From Salvelinus alpinus (Eukaryota; Chordata; Actinopteri; Salmoniformes; Salmonidae): a DNA stretch of 64,000 nucleotides. The notes under the pieces are model-generated. The model saw only the letters and a list, made by a program, of their open reading frames with translations. It had not been told where the DNA came from and made no database searches. The stretch covers positions 6,443,074 through 6,507,073 of the forward strand of contig NC_092120.1 in NCBI RefSeq assembly GCF_045679555.1, in the 5' to 3' direction. Positions 24,296-35,794 of this stretch are shown here, piece by piece (position 1 is the stretch's first letter; the number at the start of each line of letters is the position of its first letter). Made by a program: the position numbers and the translations under genes.

Positions 24296-25440
24296 TGCAA
24301 ACTGGTGAGGGCCCAAAAAGGTGACACTATTTTTTGCACTGACACATGAAAATAAATCCCTGCTAGGGGGAAATGCAGGTTTTAACTAATTAAACAACAA
24401 ATAATATGATCTACATGATCAGTCTCTGTGTGTAAAATATAAAGTGGTTAATGTGAACCTAACTCACAGCAAAAAACAATACAATATTGCAGTTAGCCAT
24501 GACAGCCTTTATAATAGAACACTTGTGACCTCACACACAGCTAAATATTGCACTTTCAACAAAAAAACATCTTCAAGTAGAAATAGAATGAAACAAACAG
24601 GCATTCTATTGTCACTCTATTATAGTGGCCACTATAGTAGACATTGTTACACACTTGCAAAAATAATGTTCACTGAGTAAAAATTGTAATAATCCCCCCT
24701 CACTCACACACAAGTGTTACTGTCAAATTAAACACAACATAAGCAAAATCTTTGGGCTACACTGCACATTATTACAATTGTACACGTTCTGCCTGTGGAC
24801 ATCTGTTCTACAATGTGCCAGCAGAGCATGATACCCTTTGTTGGCATAATTGATCTCTTTCAGGCAGAGAGTACACCTGGCATCCCCTTTTTATCCACTG
24901 TATTGACGAAGTGAGACATAGGGAAAGTGTGTGGTGTTCCTTTCACCTCTATAGTGGCATCCTGCTTAAGACAGGCCCAGCTCCAGCTACACTTGATCGC
25001 TGATTGCACTTGTTTAACAAGCAACACCTAATTTTCACCTAATTCTCTCATTCTGAAAATGAACCACATACTGTAGAGGGAAAACATTAGTTCATAGCTA
25101 GTCAACATTTCACACAGATTGCCAGGGTCCAGTAAGCAACTAACGCGTTATAACTTGAACGGCAAGGATTCGTAAACGAGTTAGTATTATAGCGAATTGG
25201 TTAGGTTAACGTTACTAACGTTAACGTTAGCTGTCTGACTTTTTCTTCAGTCGCGTGCTGCATTCTGTTGTTATGTGAACGATTGGCTGACCCTTGGATA
25301 CAGCCAGTATTGCTCCAAACGCGCATCACTCCTTCGCTTACAGCCAGTAGTCAAGGCTTTTACCCATATGCCAGAATCACCTAGCTAATACAGTATGTTC
25401 AAATATTTACAAAATGTTGTATGCAAGAAAATACACTCAG
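24296..25440. other. Gap: no gene recognised
   Basis: AT-rich, then from about 25130 a stretch with repeated 'aacgtta' (25208-25232). No exon or transposon recognised. It separates the Tc1 cluster from the 3' end of nod1 copy A. Confidence 0.45.
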
Positions 25441-25503
25441 AATTTCTAAGTTTCGGTAACAGAGGTGACCAATCTACACACGCTCCAGCGCAGTTCTGTC
25501 TCC

Positions 25504-28500
25504 TCAGTGGAAGCGTAGCCTTCCCTCAGCCTCAAACAGCTTCTCTTCCTCTTCAGAAAGACAGTTTCCTTTCAAACTGTGGGTGAGTGATGACAGAGCA
25601 CATGATAATCAGCAATACAATAAAAGACCCACAATCATTACAAAGTGGACATGGTGAAAGATGTTTTGAAATAAAAATGTGTCTAAGGAATATATCAAAT
25701 ACTATTATTAACCTGATACAAAAAAAAATTGTAATGTGCCTTTAAGTGAGCGACATTGCGTCACATTGCGTACACTCACCAGATCTCTTTGAGAAATGTG
25801 TTGTGGGAGAGAGCCTCTGACAGCTGTCTGATTCCATCCACTGTCAGCTGATTATTGATTAACCTGTGCAGAGTGGCACAGAGGGATCACTAGGTTAACC
25901 GGCTAACTTTTCTTCACATTCAGAAATAACTTGTTCACTTTATGGTTAATTCTGTGGTTAAACTTCATTATTGGTTGTTGGGAGTGTGTTGAGACTGGGG
26001 CCTGCCTTACCAGAGGTGAGATAGACCCGTGTTGGATCTGATCAGTTCTGCCATGTCTGGTGCTACATCATCTGACAACTCATTTTGCACCAACCTAGAA
26101 CACCACAACACACATTTAAACTGTACTGTACTCCAAGACACAGATACACATTAAATATACAGAGACAAATACTGTCACAGAAATTTGATGTATGAATAAG
26201 ATTGTCCTACCAGAAGATTCTGAGCATTGTGTTGCATTTCAGTGCTTCAGCCAAGCTCCTCCCACCTTCTGAAGTGATGCCATTGGCTGAGAGGCTAAGG
26301 GAGAGAAGAGCATAGAAATATAATTACTTTTAGTAGTACATAAGTATACTGTATTACTTTAGGTAATGATATTACTATGAGGCAGAGTGATATACTGTAA
26401 AATAGATACTGTAGTTTCAGTGTTTGTGAGTAAGGGAGTTCGATAACCCATACTGTAGCTGAATGTGCGTTTGTAAAATGATACAACAATGGCTTATACT
26501 TCCTTATTTCTGACCTCAACCGCAGTTGTGGGTGAACTGAAAAAGACATGGCACAATCAGTGCCACATACTTATTAAGAGAAGTGATAACGATGACATAT
26601 CTTGCCATCCATCTCACCTGAGGTTGGTAAGACTTGGGTGATTCCTCAGGGCCTCTGCGAATGCTCTTGCTCCTTCATCACCAATGCTGTTCCCCCACAT
26701 TCTGAAAAACAGGAACAATCCATCCCATGCACTCTGATAAATAAAAAAATATTGTAATAGTGCACTTACCCCACGTCAAAGATAGATGTGCTCTTCTGAA
26801 TGGCACTGGCCAGGTACCTGCCACCCACACTGGTGAACTTGTTGCTGCCAACCCTTTGAACAAATCAAAGTGCCAAAAATAAACATTTACATTTATAAAC
26901 AAGTAATTATATAATTGATTGAACATATTAATTTACATACTTGACGACTCTTAACTTAGGACATTCCTCAATGATATGAGCAATTAGCTTGGCTCCGATG
27001 TCCGTGATGTGATTATTGTAAAGTCTGCAAAATCAAGGCAACAGAAATACAGTCACAGTCACATATGAATTTGTCATACAGCATAATACAGTACTAAAGT
27101 TTGACAGGCAAGTTGACCCTGATAGACACTGACTCACCCCAGAACCTCCACCACTCTGTGTTTGATAAGCTCCTCAGCCAGTACCTCGACGCTGCTGTCT
27201 GAGATCTGATTGACACACAATCTGAAATGGAAAAACAAATTTAGATGAAAAGTTATACTAGTATTTTTTATAGCACTAAGAAATTATTTGTCTATGTTAT
27301 TTGTAAACAAGTGTACCTTTCATGTAAACAGTTGCATAAAATACATACTGTTTCCATCTGCATGTATTCCGAATTCCTCACCTCACCACGGTCATCTTAC
27401 TGAATGAAGGCCTGAGCTGCTTGACCCCATAGTCACTGATGTTGTTGTTGTCCATGTCCACCCCTAGCCTCTTCCGCCGGTGCTGCAGCACAAAGTTGAG
27501 GGCACTGCAGTCGCCAGAGAACACATTACAGTAGCCCAGCTTGATGTAGTCAGCTGTGATGCCCTTCGCAGTCAGCTGGGCCACCTCTTTACTTCCTGTC
27601 TCGAAGATGCAACGCAGCATCCACAGGAAGTTGGGAAGGACATGCACCTTGCTGCCCTCCTGCTCTGTGCTGTGGAGTGGCAGGCCGCGGAGGTGGGACC
27701 TCACGCTGGTGGACAGGTAGGACTTGAGGACTGCCCGCTTCCTCTTCAGTAGCGCTGGAGGAACCATGTGCTCCAGCAGGCCGGCGTTGGTCTTAGACAG
27801 CAGTCCACACAGGAAGAGGTTGACGTACTGGAGATGCTCGTTGGTCTTGAACGGGTCCTTTCCCCTGGGTTTGGAGGAGCCACCGATGCAGGGAAAGACA
27901 AATGATAAACAAGATGTGTTGTCCCTCCTGCTGCACTCGGTGAAGAACTTGAGGATGTTGCCTACGCTGGCATGTTCGTCCAGAACCAGGGAGAATGCAG
28001 CCAAGAAGGACTGCAGGGTGAGGTGAAAGAACTCAAACGTAGAAGGGTTTCCACAGGCATCGTAGCGGCTGACCGGTCGGAGGAAACCCACCTGAAGGTC
28101 GGCCTCAGTCAGGCCACAGGAGGCCACCTCCTCCTGGTCGAACACAAAGCCTCCTCTCTCCATGCCCAGCAGAGCCAGCTTGGAGAAGGCTGTCAGTGGC
28201 CTCAGCCCTGCCCTGAAGGTATCAGCGGGGCACCTGGTGTTTCTCTTCAGGAGGCCCGGTGGGGGAGCGGCCCCCCGGCTGAAGAAGATTTCAGACAGCA
28301 GAAGGAATATGTTAGTGAGTGTCATGCAAGCCTCTGGCAGCTCAAAGTCGTCGTAGACTGAGCGCAGGTGTTTAAAGCTCTTGAAGACGATCCAGCAGAA
28401 GAGTGGGATGGAGCAGAGGCCACAGAGGTGGGGGCTGGCATCCAGCTGGACTGAGACCAAGTCCCGGTGCTCTTGGTCTTGGAAGTGCAGGTTGGTGTAG

Positions 28501-30189
28501 GTTTGAAGGTGGGCCGGAGAGAACCCACGCAGCGCCACCCTCTTCCGGATCACCCTGCTCTGGACCTCGGTGCCTGTCCGAGCCGTCAGGACCTTCCGGG
28601 AACCATTAAGCAGCTTCCCACAGAGCAGGTTAATGAGCACCAGAAGGGGGTGAGTCCTCTCCTCTGGAGAAACCACCTCAGGCATGTTCTCCAGGTCCAG
28701 ATCAGCCTGGATCTCATCATAGCCGTCAAACGTAAAGAGAACCTTTTCAGGGAAGCGGAGGATGTAGCTGAACACCTCATTGTCCGCATCTTGGTCGGGG
28801 TAGCAGTTGTATTTGAAAAGCAGGTCCCTGAGTGAGATCTCGTCTGTCTCCTTGAATGTGCTGAACATCCTACAGCGGAACTTGAAGAAGAACATGGCGT
28901 CTGTCTGTTCCAGCTCCCTATTGGACCACAGCCTCTGGAGCTTCTGGAGGAGGATGGACTTGCCCACCCCAGCGTCCCCCGTGATGAGCACCGTCTCTGC
29001 CTGTGGGTTAAAGACACCCTGCTCTCCCAGGAGCTGCTCCAGACCCTCCAGGTGGCCCAGGCTCTCATTGCGCTCATTCAGGAGCTCCATTAGGGTGTCT
29101 GTATAGAGCTCCTCCAGCAGGGTTTCCTCTCGCTTGGTGTAGGATGCAATGAAGCGTGTGTCTCGGCCCAGCTCGTGCCTCAGCTTCTCACAGTACCTAC
29201 TAACTGAGAGGAGGGGGGTAGGGAGAATACACTGGAGTCTCATTCTCAACCACTGATATTCAGCCAAAATATACAGTAGTTGCCCTCATGATTCTCTAAT
29301 AGCTTACATTTTCAATGCACTGTATTTTTTTACTGTTAAGTAAAATTCCAATAACACACATGAAGTGCTGCACCATACAGTCTAGTGACATACTTACTAG
29401 GGTCCGTGTTCTTCACTGGTATGTCCCGTATGAAGTCTGGTGGCTGGTAGTTGATCTCTTTAAGCCATGGTTGGAGGTCTATGTATGCGTCATAAACTTT
29501 GTAGAGAATATATAGGAAGTATTCACATGCCTGCTCCCCTTTGCTTTGGACCAATTCCAGGATTTTACGCACCTGCGCAATGTCAATCATAAGTAAATCA
29601 TATTTACTTTACAGTGATTCAATATTTAACAATAATTTGACAGCTAACAGTTTCCCCCTTTTACACACCTGCACAATGGCAATCATATTTACTTACCAGT
29701 GATTCATATTTAATTAATATTACTTCCCACATTTTGATTCATGTGGCCAAACAGGATTTTTCACAGGTAAGATACTGGCAACATACCAAATGCCATTGTA
29801 TTGCAAAATTAAGTCTTGTCTTTATATTTTCTCATCTTAAAATCAATTAGTCCATTTTAGTTAGGGCCTAGTAGGCTATTTGTGAATGCAAGAGCATGTC
29901 TTTGTGATGGGTACTTTGACATTTAATGTGTGTGGTCCAAATGGACATGTATCCTCTCTGAAACCCTCCTATGGTAAATTACCTGGTCTGTCTTGGTGGC
30001 TGCGCGCTGGATGATTTCTGCATCCTCGATACACAGAAAACCACTTTCTAGGAGGTTATCCAGAATGCACTGCGTGCTCTTCACTTGGGAAACCAGTAGC
30101 TCACGGTGCAAGGTGAGCATTTGGACAGTGGACACATGGCCCGTTAGTCCAGCACGGGCTTCCTCGGCACTGGAGCCCATAATATGCAT
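25504..30189 (-). CDS. nod1: NOD1 pattern-recognition receptor (CARD-NACHT-LRR), copy A
   Basis: Cytosolic sensor of gamma-D-glutamyl-meso-DAP that signals through RIPK2 to NF-kB. Eleven coding exons in - order: 29983-30189, 29398-29572, 27382-29203, 27138-27221, 26941-27024, 26770-26853, 26618-26701, 26211-26294, 26011-26094, 25780-25863, 25504-25576; all junctions are GT-AG. The total is 2,865 nt, 954 residues (human 953). The CARD spans exons 1-2 with the acidic EDAE patch; NTDPISRY at the exon 2/3 join matches human NTDPVSRY. Walker A GDAGVGKS is at residues 203-210, followed by LFTFDGYDE. Seven 84-nt exons each encode one LRR (for example LSANGITSEGGRSLAEAL). The stop follows RLRFH. An upstream ATG (30361-30363) could add 11 residues if a 5' exon is spliced from 30343 to 30201. 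No disruption seen. Confidence 0.95.
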
Positions 30190-30578
30190 GGCTTCAGCTG
30201 CCTGTATTTACTGGAAAATGTAATTAGGAATTCTAGTCAGATAATCAGTTAGGAGAAAATGATCCAACAGTACGGATAAAAGACATTATAGTAATCTATG
30301 GCTATCAAGTACGATATACGTATATGGGCTGCCTATACATACCGTCAGAACCTTTGATAACATTGTTCTTATCCGCGCTGTCTTAGTCCGCGGCGGAAAA
30401 ACTCGGGAACTACGGCTCTCTTCAAAAACCAACTCCAGTCTTGGTTATTAAACCATTAAATAGCGTACGACAGGATAATAACAAAACGTTTCTCTATGAC
30501 CGTTAGAATATGATTCTAGTCTTGTCTCAAACAATGTCAGGAGGGGTAAAAACACTGAACACAGTACTGGTTCTTTGA

Positions 30579-30589
30579 GAAAGTGAAAC
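30579..30589. promoter_or_regulatory. ISRE/IRF-type site upstream of nod1 copy A
   Basis: GAAAGTGAAAC matches the interferon-stimulated response element core GAAANNGAAAC. It lies about 390 bp upstream of the copy A start codon, in a block that is also conserved upstream of copy B. NOD1 being interferon-inducible is consistent with this. Binding is inferred. Confidence 0.55.
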
Positions 30590-30644
30590 CAAAAACAGCC
30601 TCGGATGCGCGTAATTTGGCCTCGAATTGCGACCGCGCTTTTGG

Positions 30645-31675
30645 CATGCAGTTTGTTTCTTTTTATACAGGGTTTTCGCCACTTGTAATTGCTCCACGGT
30701 AAATCAGGATTTCCCAAACATGTCGTAATAATTCGAAATATTGATTAGAAAACCAGGTGTTTTAATCAGCATATGCTTACTTCGATGTCACCTTTCGCCG
30801 ATTAAAATAAGCAGAGTAAGGTGTTTCCATGACTATTGCATAATATTGTCACAATCAGTTTCATATCAAATTATTACTGTGCATGTAAACTTACTCACTC
30901 GTAACCAAAGAAAAAATACGATTTAGCTACCAGTGTGATGTTACACAAACCCATCGTAGCAAATGTATGTCAACTTGCTACTGAGACTAAATGTGTTTTA
31001 TTTATCCGTTTATCCGTTTTTTCCTCAAGCATCCGATCTATCGTGTTGCATTACTGTTGCCAATTTAACACGAATAGCCCATAGCCTACAGATGATTGTC
31101 TTGTCCACTGATTTAATGAAATAAAACCAATACACATGTTTGTCAGTGTTGGTGTATTCATTTTATAGTTCAATGCACTTGGTAGAAATAAGTATAGCTT
31201 CAGAAATTCCCAGTTTAAACTTTACTCAAATTTAGATCCGTCATTGTAAAATAAGAATTAGGAAGAGTCCATTTGTCCTTTATTTGGTATCGCATCTAAA
31301 ATAAATGGCTCACATTTTTTACTAATACACTGATCACATGGGAGTGTTTACCATTGTGCAGATTTTTTAAAACTCGAGTGCATTTTTACTCCAGCTGATT
31401 ATGTTGCAAAAGGGTACAACAGGATAATTGAGTCTTATGTCAAATTCCCTTTATCACCCCTAAATAACCTCGTGAATTTAATTTACACTAAATGCTTCCT
31501 CTGGTAGCATCTACAGGCCTTTCCTTTCCCAGCAGGTTTCAACGCGGTGATGTCATTTAAAATGGACGGACTACTGTAGCCATTGGTTTCCACTGCCTCC
31601 AGTTCGTTAATGTAATCCAGAGGTAAGCCATTCTGTTTCACTCGAAGACACACAACTTCACTCGAAGACACACAA
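30645..31675. other. Gap: nod1 A upstream region
   Basis: Homology with the copy B upstream region fades at about 30645. The remainder is AT-rich, with no recognisable exon. 'tcactcgaagacacacaact' is partly duplicated in tandem at 31640-31676, just before the Tc1 remnant. Confidence 0.45.
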
Positions 31676-32102
31676 CTACAACTGCAAAATTATCAGTTTC
31701 ACTGTTTATATGTATGTATTTGAGTAAAATTACAATTTAAAAAATGATTCTATAAACTACTGACAACATTTCCTCCCAAATTCCAAATAAAAATATTTAA
31801 ATAAATACGGTCATTTGGAGCATTTATTTGCAGAAAATGACAACTGGTCAAAATAACAAAAAAGATGCAGTGTTGTCAGACCTCGAATAATGCAAAGAAA
31901 ATAAGTTCATATTCATTTTTAAACAACACAATACTAATGTTTTAACATTAGTTTTAACATCAGAAATCAATATTTGGTGGAATAACCCTGATTTTCAATC
32001 ACAGCTTTCATGCGTCTTGGCATGCCCTCCACCAGTCCTTCACAAAGACAAATCTGCCCGATTTCAGCCTTGATGAAGCAACCCCAGATCATCACCGATC
32101 CC

Positions 32103-32182
32103 CCACCAAATTTCACAGTGGGTGCGAGACACTGTGGCTTGTAGGCCTCTCCAGGTCTCGCACCCACTGTGAAATTTGGTGG
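32103..32182. repeat. Perfect 27-bp hairpin at the centre of the Tc1 fold-back
   Basis: The arm at 32103-32129 is repeated exactly inverted at 32156-32182, with a 26-nt spacer. The symmetry extends imperfectly to about 32038 and 32246. Both arms encode the same transposase stretch (PTVKFGG) on opposite strands. Confidence 0.88.
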
Positions 32183-32423
32183 AGAATCGGTGATGATCTG
32201 GGGGTGCTTCAGCAAGACTGGAATCGGGCAGATTTGTCTTTGTGAAGTATGCATGAATCAAGCCATGTACAAGGTTGTCCTGGAAGAAAACGTGCTTCCT
32301 TCTGCTCTGACAATGTTCCCCAACTCTGAGGATTGTTTTTTTCCCAGCAGGACAATGCTCCATGCCACACAGCCAGGTCAATCAAGGTGTGGATGGAGGA
32401 CCACCAGATCAAGACTCTGTCAT

Positions 32424-35400
32424 TGTAACGGCAGCCTTCCTCCTCTTCACGAGAAGAGAGGGTGTAACAGGGATCGGACCAACACGCAGCGTAGCCAGTG
32501 CTCAACATGTTTAATTAAACGATAAACAGTGAACACTTACAAATACAAAATAACAAAATGTGGCAAACCGATACAGCCCTATCTGGTGCAGAGAAAACAC
32601 AAAGACAGGAAACAACCACCCACAAACCCCAACACAAAACAAGCCACCTATATATGATTCCCAATCAGAGACAACACAAAACACCTGCCTCTGATTGAGA
32701 ACCATATTAGGCCAAACATAGAAACAGACAAACAACATAGAATGCCCACCCAGCTCACGTCCTGACCAACACTAAAACAAGCAAAACACACAAGAACTAT
32801 GGTCAGAACGTGACAGTACCCCCCTCCTGAGGTGCGGACTCCGAACGCACCCCCTAAAACTCTAGGGGAGGGTCTGGGTGGGCATCTGTCCGCGGTGGCG
32901 GCTCCGGCACTGGACGAGGACACCACTCCACCATTGTCTTTGTCCCCCTCCTTAGCGTCCTTTGAGTGGCGACCCTCGCCGCCGACCTTGGCCTAGGAAC
33001 CCTCACAAAGGGCCCCATCAGACTGAGGAGACAGCTCCGAACCGAGAGGTAGCTTAGGACAGAGAGGTAGCTCAGGACAGAGAGGTAGCTCAGGACCGAG
33101 AGGTAGCTCAGGACCGAGAGGTAGCTCAGGACCGAGAGGTAGCTCAGGACAGAGAGGTAGCTCAGGACAGAGAGGTAGCTCAGGGCAGAGAGGTAGCTCA
33201 GGGCAGAGAGGTAGCTCAGGGCAGAGAGGTAGCTCCGGACTGAATGGCAGCTCCGGACTGAATGGCAGCTCCGGACTGAATGGCAGCTCCGGACTGGAGG
33301 GCAGCTCATGACTGGAGGGCAGCTCATGACTGGCGGGCAGCTCATGACTGGCGGGCAGCTCATGACTGGCGGGCAGCTCATGACTGGCGTGCAGCTCATG
33401 ACTGGCGTGCAGCTCATGACTGGAGGGCAGCTCATGACTGGAGGGCAGCTCATGACTGGAGGGCAGCTCATGACTGGAAGGCAGCTCATGACTGGAAGGC
33501 AGCTCATGACTGGAAGGCAGCTCATGACTGGAAGGCAGCTCATGACTGGAGGGCGGCTCTGGCGGCTCCTGACTGGCTGGCGGCTCTGGCGGCTCCTGAC
33601 TGGCTGGCGGCTCTGGCGGCTCCTGACTGGCTGGCGGCTCTGGCGGTCCTGACTGGCTGGCGGCTCTGGCGGCTCCTGACTGACGGACGGCTCTGGCGGC
33701 TCCTGACTGACGGACGGCTCTAACGGCTCGGGACAGACGGGCGGCTCTAACGGCTCGGGACAGACGGGCGGCTCTAACGGCTCGGGACAGACGGGCGGCT
33801 CTGACGGCTCGGGACAGACGGGCGGCTCTGACGGCTCGGGGCAGACGGACGGCTCAGATGGCGCTGGGCAGACGGACGGCTCAGATGGCGCTGGGCAGAC
33901 GGACGGCTCAGATGGCGCTGGGCAGACGGACGGCTCAGATGGCGCTGGGCAGACGGATGGCGCTGGGCAGGCATGCAGCTCAGACGGCGCTGGGCAGGCA
34001 GGCAGCTCAGACGGCGCTGGGCAGGCAGGCAGCTCAGAAGGCGCTGGGCAGGCAGGCAGCTCAGATGGCGCTGGGCAGGCAGGCAGCTCAGACGGCGCTG
34101 GGCAGGCAGGCAGCTCAGACGGCGCTGGGCAGGCAGGCAGCTCAGACGGCGCTGGGCAGGCAGGCAGCTCAGACGGCGCTGGGCAGGCAGGCAGCTCAGA
34201 CGGCGCTGGGCAGGCAGGCAGCTCAGACGGCGCTGGGCAGGCAGGCAGCTCAGACGGCGCTGGGCAGGCAGGCAGCTCAGATGGCGCTGGGCAGGCGGGC
34301 AGCTCTGACCTGCTGAGGCGCACAGTAGGCCTGGTGCGTGGTGCCGGAACTGGTGGTACCGGACTGGAGACACGCACCACTAGGCGAGTGCGGGGAGCAG
34401 GAACAGGGCACACTGGACTCTCAAGGCGCACTATAGGCCTGGTGCGTGGTACCGGCACTGGTGGTCCCGGGCTGAGGGCACTCACCTCAGGGCGAGTGCG
34501 GGGAGAAGGAACAGTGCGTACAGGGCTCTGGAGACACACAGGAGGCTTGGTGCGTGGTGCCGGAACTGCTGGTACCGGGCTGGAGACACGCACCACAGGG
34601 AGAGTGCGTGGAGGAGGAACAGAATTCTGGAGACGCACAGGAAGCCTGGTGCGTGGTGTTGGCACCGATGGTACTGGGCTGAGGGCACGCACCTCAAGGC
34701 GAGTGCGGGGTGCTGGAACTGGAGGCCTGGTACGTGGCGCCGGCACCGGAGAGCTGGTGCATGGGGCTGCCACAGGAGAGCTGGTGCGCTGAGCTGGCAC
34801 AGGACGTGCAGGGCTAGGAAGGCGCACAGGAGGCCTGGTGCGTGAGGCTGGCACAGTCTTCACCAGACGGCTAGCCCGCACCTCAGGACGAGTATGGAGA
34901 GCTGACTCAGGTGACATCAAATCCCCGACATGTTCCGTCGGGCGGATGTCGTGCCTCATGCACCAAACCAGCAAATCCCTCATTTCTCTCTCCTCCAATT
35001 TCCCCATTAGATCCTTCACAGTCTCTACTTCGCTCACCTCCAATACTGCCCTCACTGGCTCTGGTTCCATCCTTGGCTCCTTACGGTAAGCAGGGGGAGT
35101 TGGCTCAAGTCTCCTACTTGACCCAGCTACACACCCCTTTAGCCCCCCCCCAAGAAATTTCTGGGGGAGCCTCTCGGGCTTCCAGCCGCTCTGCCTTGCT
35201 AGCGCCTCATAATGCCGCCTCTCTGCTTTTGCTGCCTACAGCTCTGCTTTAGGGCGGCGACATTCCTCTGGCTCTGCCCAGGGTCCTTTTCCGTCCAGCT
35301 CATCCTCCCATGTCCATTCCTCCTGGTACCGCTGCTGCTGCTGCCGCTGCTGCCCGTTGCTACGCTGCTTGGTCCGAGATTGGTGGGTGGTTCTGTAACG

Positions 35401-35794
35401 GCAGCCTTCCTCCTCTTCACGAGAAGAGAGGGTGTAACAGGGATCGGACCAACACGCAGCGTAGCCAGTGCTCAACATGTTTAATTAAACGATAAACAGT
35501 GAACACTTACAAATACAAAATAACAAAATGTGGCAAACCGATACAGCCCTATCTGGTGCAGAGAAAACACAAAGACAGGAAACAACCACCCACAAACCCC
35601 AACACAAAACAAGCCACCTATATATGATTCCCAATCAGAGACAACACAAAACACCTGCCTCTGATTGAGAACCATATTAGGCCAAACATAGAAACAGACA
35701 AACTAGACACACAACATAGAATGCCCACCCAGCTCACGTCCTGACCAACACTAAAACAAGCAAAACACACAAGAACTATGGTCAGAACGTGACA
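32424..35794 (-). mobile_element. Non-autonomous LTR retrotransposon with a repeat ORF
   Basis: LTRs at 32424-32815 (392 bp) and 35394-35794 (401 bp) look identical apart from one 9-bp insertion. TGTAAC...TGACA ends are bounded by a perfect 5-bp duplication, GTCAT (32419-32423, 35795-35799). The - strand is the likely sense: a purine tract (aggaggggggtac) precedes the low-coordinate LTR. The internal 2.6 kb holds one long ORF (32854-35070) and no recognisable protease, reverse transcriptase or integrase. It inserted into the Tc1 transposase between the codons for T-L-S and W-P-A. Confidence 0.88.
32854..35070 (-). CDS. Repeat-rich ORF of the LTR element (738 codons)
   Basis: The ATG at 35068-35070 starts a short acidic leader (MEPEPVRAVLEVSEVETVKD, EEREMRDLLVWCMRHDIRP). 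This is followed by proline/arginine/valine-rich repeats (PVPAPRTRPxV), a dozen 9-residue SELPACPAP units (27 bp each, about 33960-34310), then SVCPAPSEP, PPVCPEPxE, PPVMSC and YLSVLS arrays with 18- or 27-bp periods. A 26-bp unit near 33631-33656 has lost one base, so the C-terminal third is in a shifted frame yet stays open. It may be a gag-like or structural product. I do not recognise its function, and it may be non-coding in practice. Confidence 0.45.
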   Translation of the reverse strand: MEPEPVRAVLEVSEVETVKDLMGKLEEREMRDLLVWCMRHDIRPTEHVGDLMSPESALHTRPEVRASRLVKTVPASRTRPPVRLPSPARPVPAQRTSSPVAAPCTSSPVPAPRTRPPVPAPRTRLEVRALSPVPSVPTPRTRLPVRLQNSVPPPRTLPVVRVSSPVPAVPAPRTKPPVCLQSPVRTVPSPRTRPEVSALSPGPPVPVPRTRPIVRLESPVCPVPAPRTRLVVRVSSPVPPVPAPRTRPTVRLSRSELPACPAPSELPACPAPSELPACPAPSELPACPAPSELPACPAPSELPACPAPSELPACPAPSELPACPAPSELPACPAPSELPACPAPSELPACPAPSELPACPAPSELHACPAPSVCPAPSEPSVCPAPSEPSVCPAPSEPSVCPAPSEPSVCPEPSEPPVCPEPSEPPVCPEPLEPPVCPEPLEPPVCPEPLEPSVSQEPPEPSVSQEPPEPPASQDRQSRQPVRSRQSRQPVRSRQSRQPVRSRQSRPPVMSCLPVMSCLPVMSCLPVMSCLPVMSCPPVMSCPPVMSCPPVMSCTPVMSCTPVMSCPPVMSCPPVMSCPPVMSCPPVMSCPPVRSCHSVRSCHSVRSCHSVRSYLSALSYLSALSYLSALSYLSVLSYLSVLSYLSVLSYLSVLSYLSVLSYLSVLSYLSVLSYLSVRSCLLSLMGPFVRVPRPRSAARVATQRTLRRGTKTMVEWCPRPVPEPPPRTDAHPDPPLEF

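Noticed and set aside
27480-29106. Multiple + strand open frames of 64-129 codons across nod1 exon 3, repeated at 57876-59502
   Set aside because: Antisense shadows of the long GC-rich nod1 exon; they repeat in both copies only because the exon does.
29203-29267. Starting nod1 copy A at the ATG at 29267 (629-codon frame)
   Set aside because: That start lies in the intron. The CARD exons upstream join in frame at 29203 and give NTDPISRY, matching NOD1; the same holds for copy B at 59599.
33280-34316. Several + strand open frames of 110-152 codons (MTGGQL and LGRQAAQT repeats)
   Set aside because: They are reverse-frame shadows of the 18- and 27-bp arrays of the - strand LTR-element ORF.
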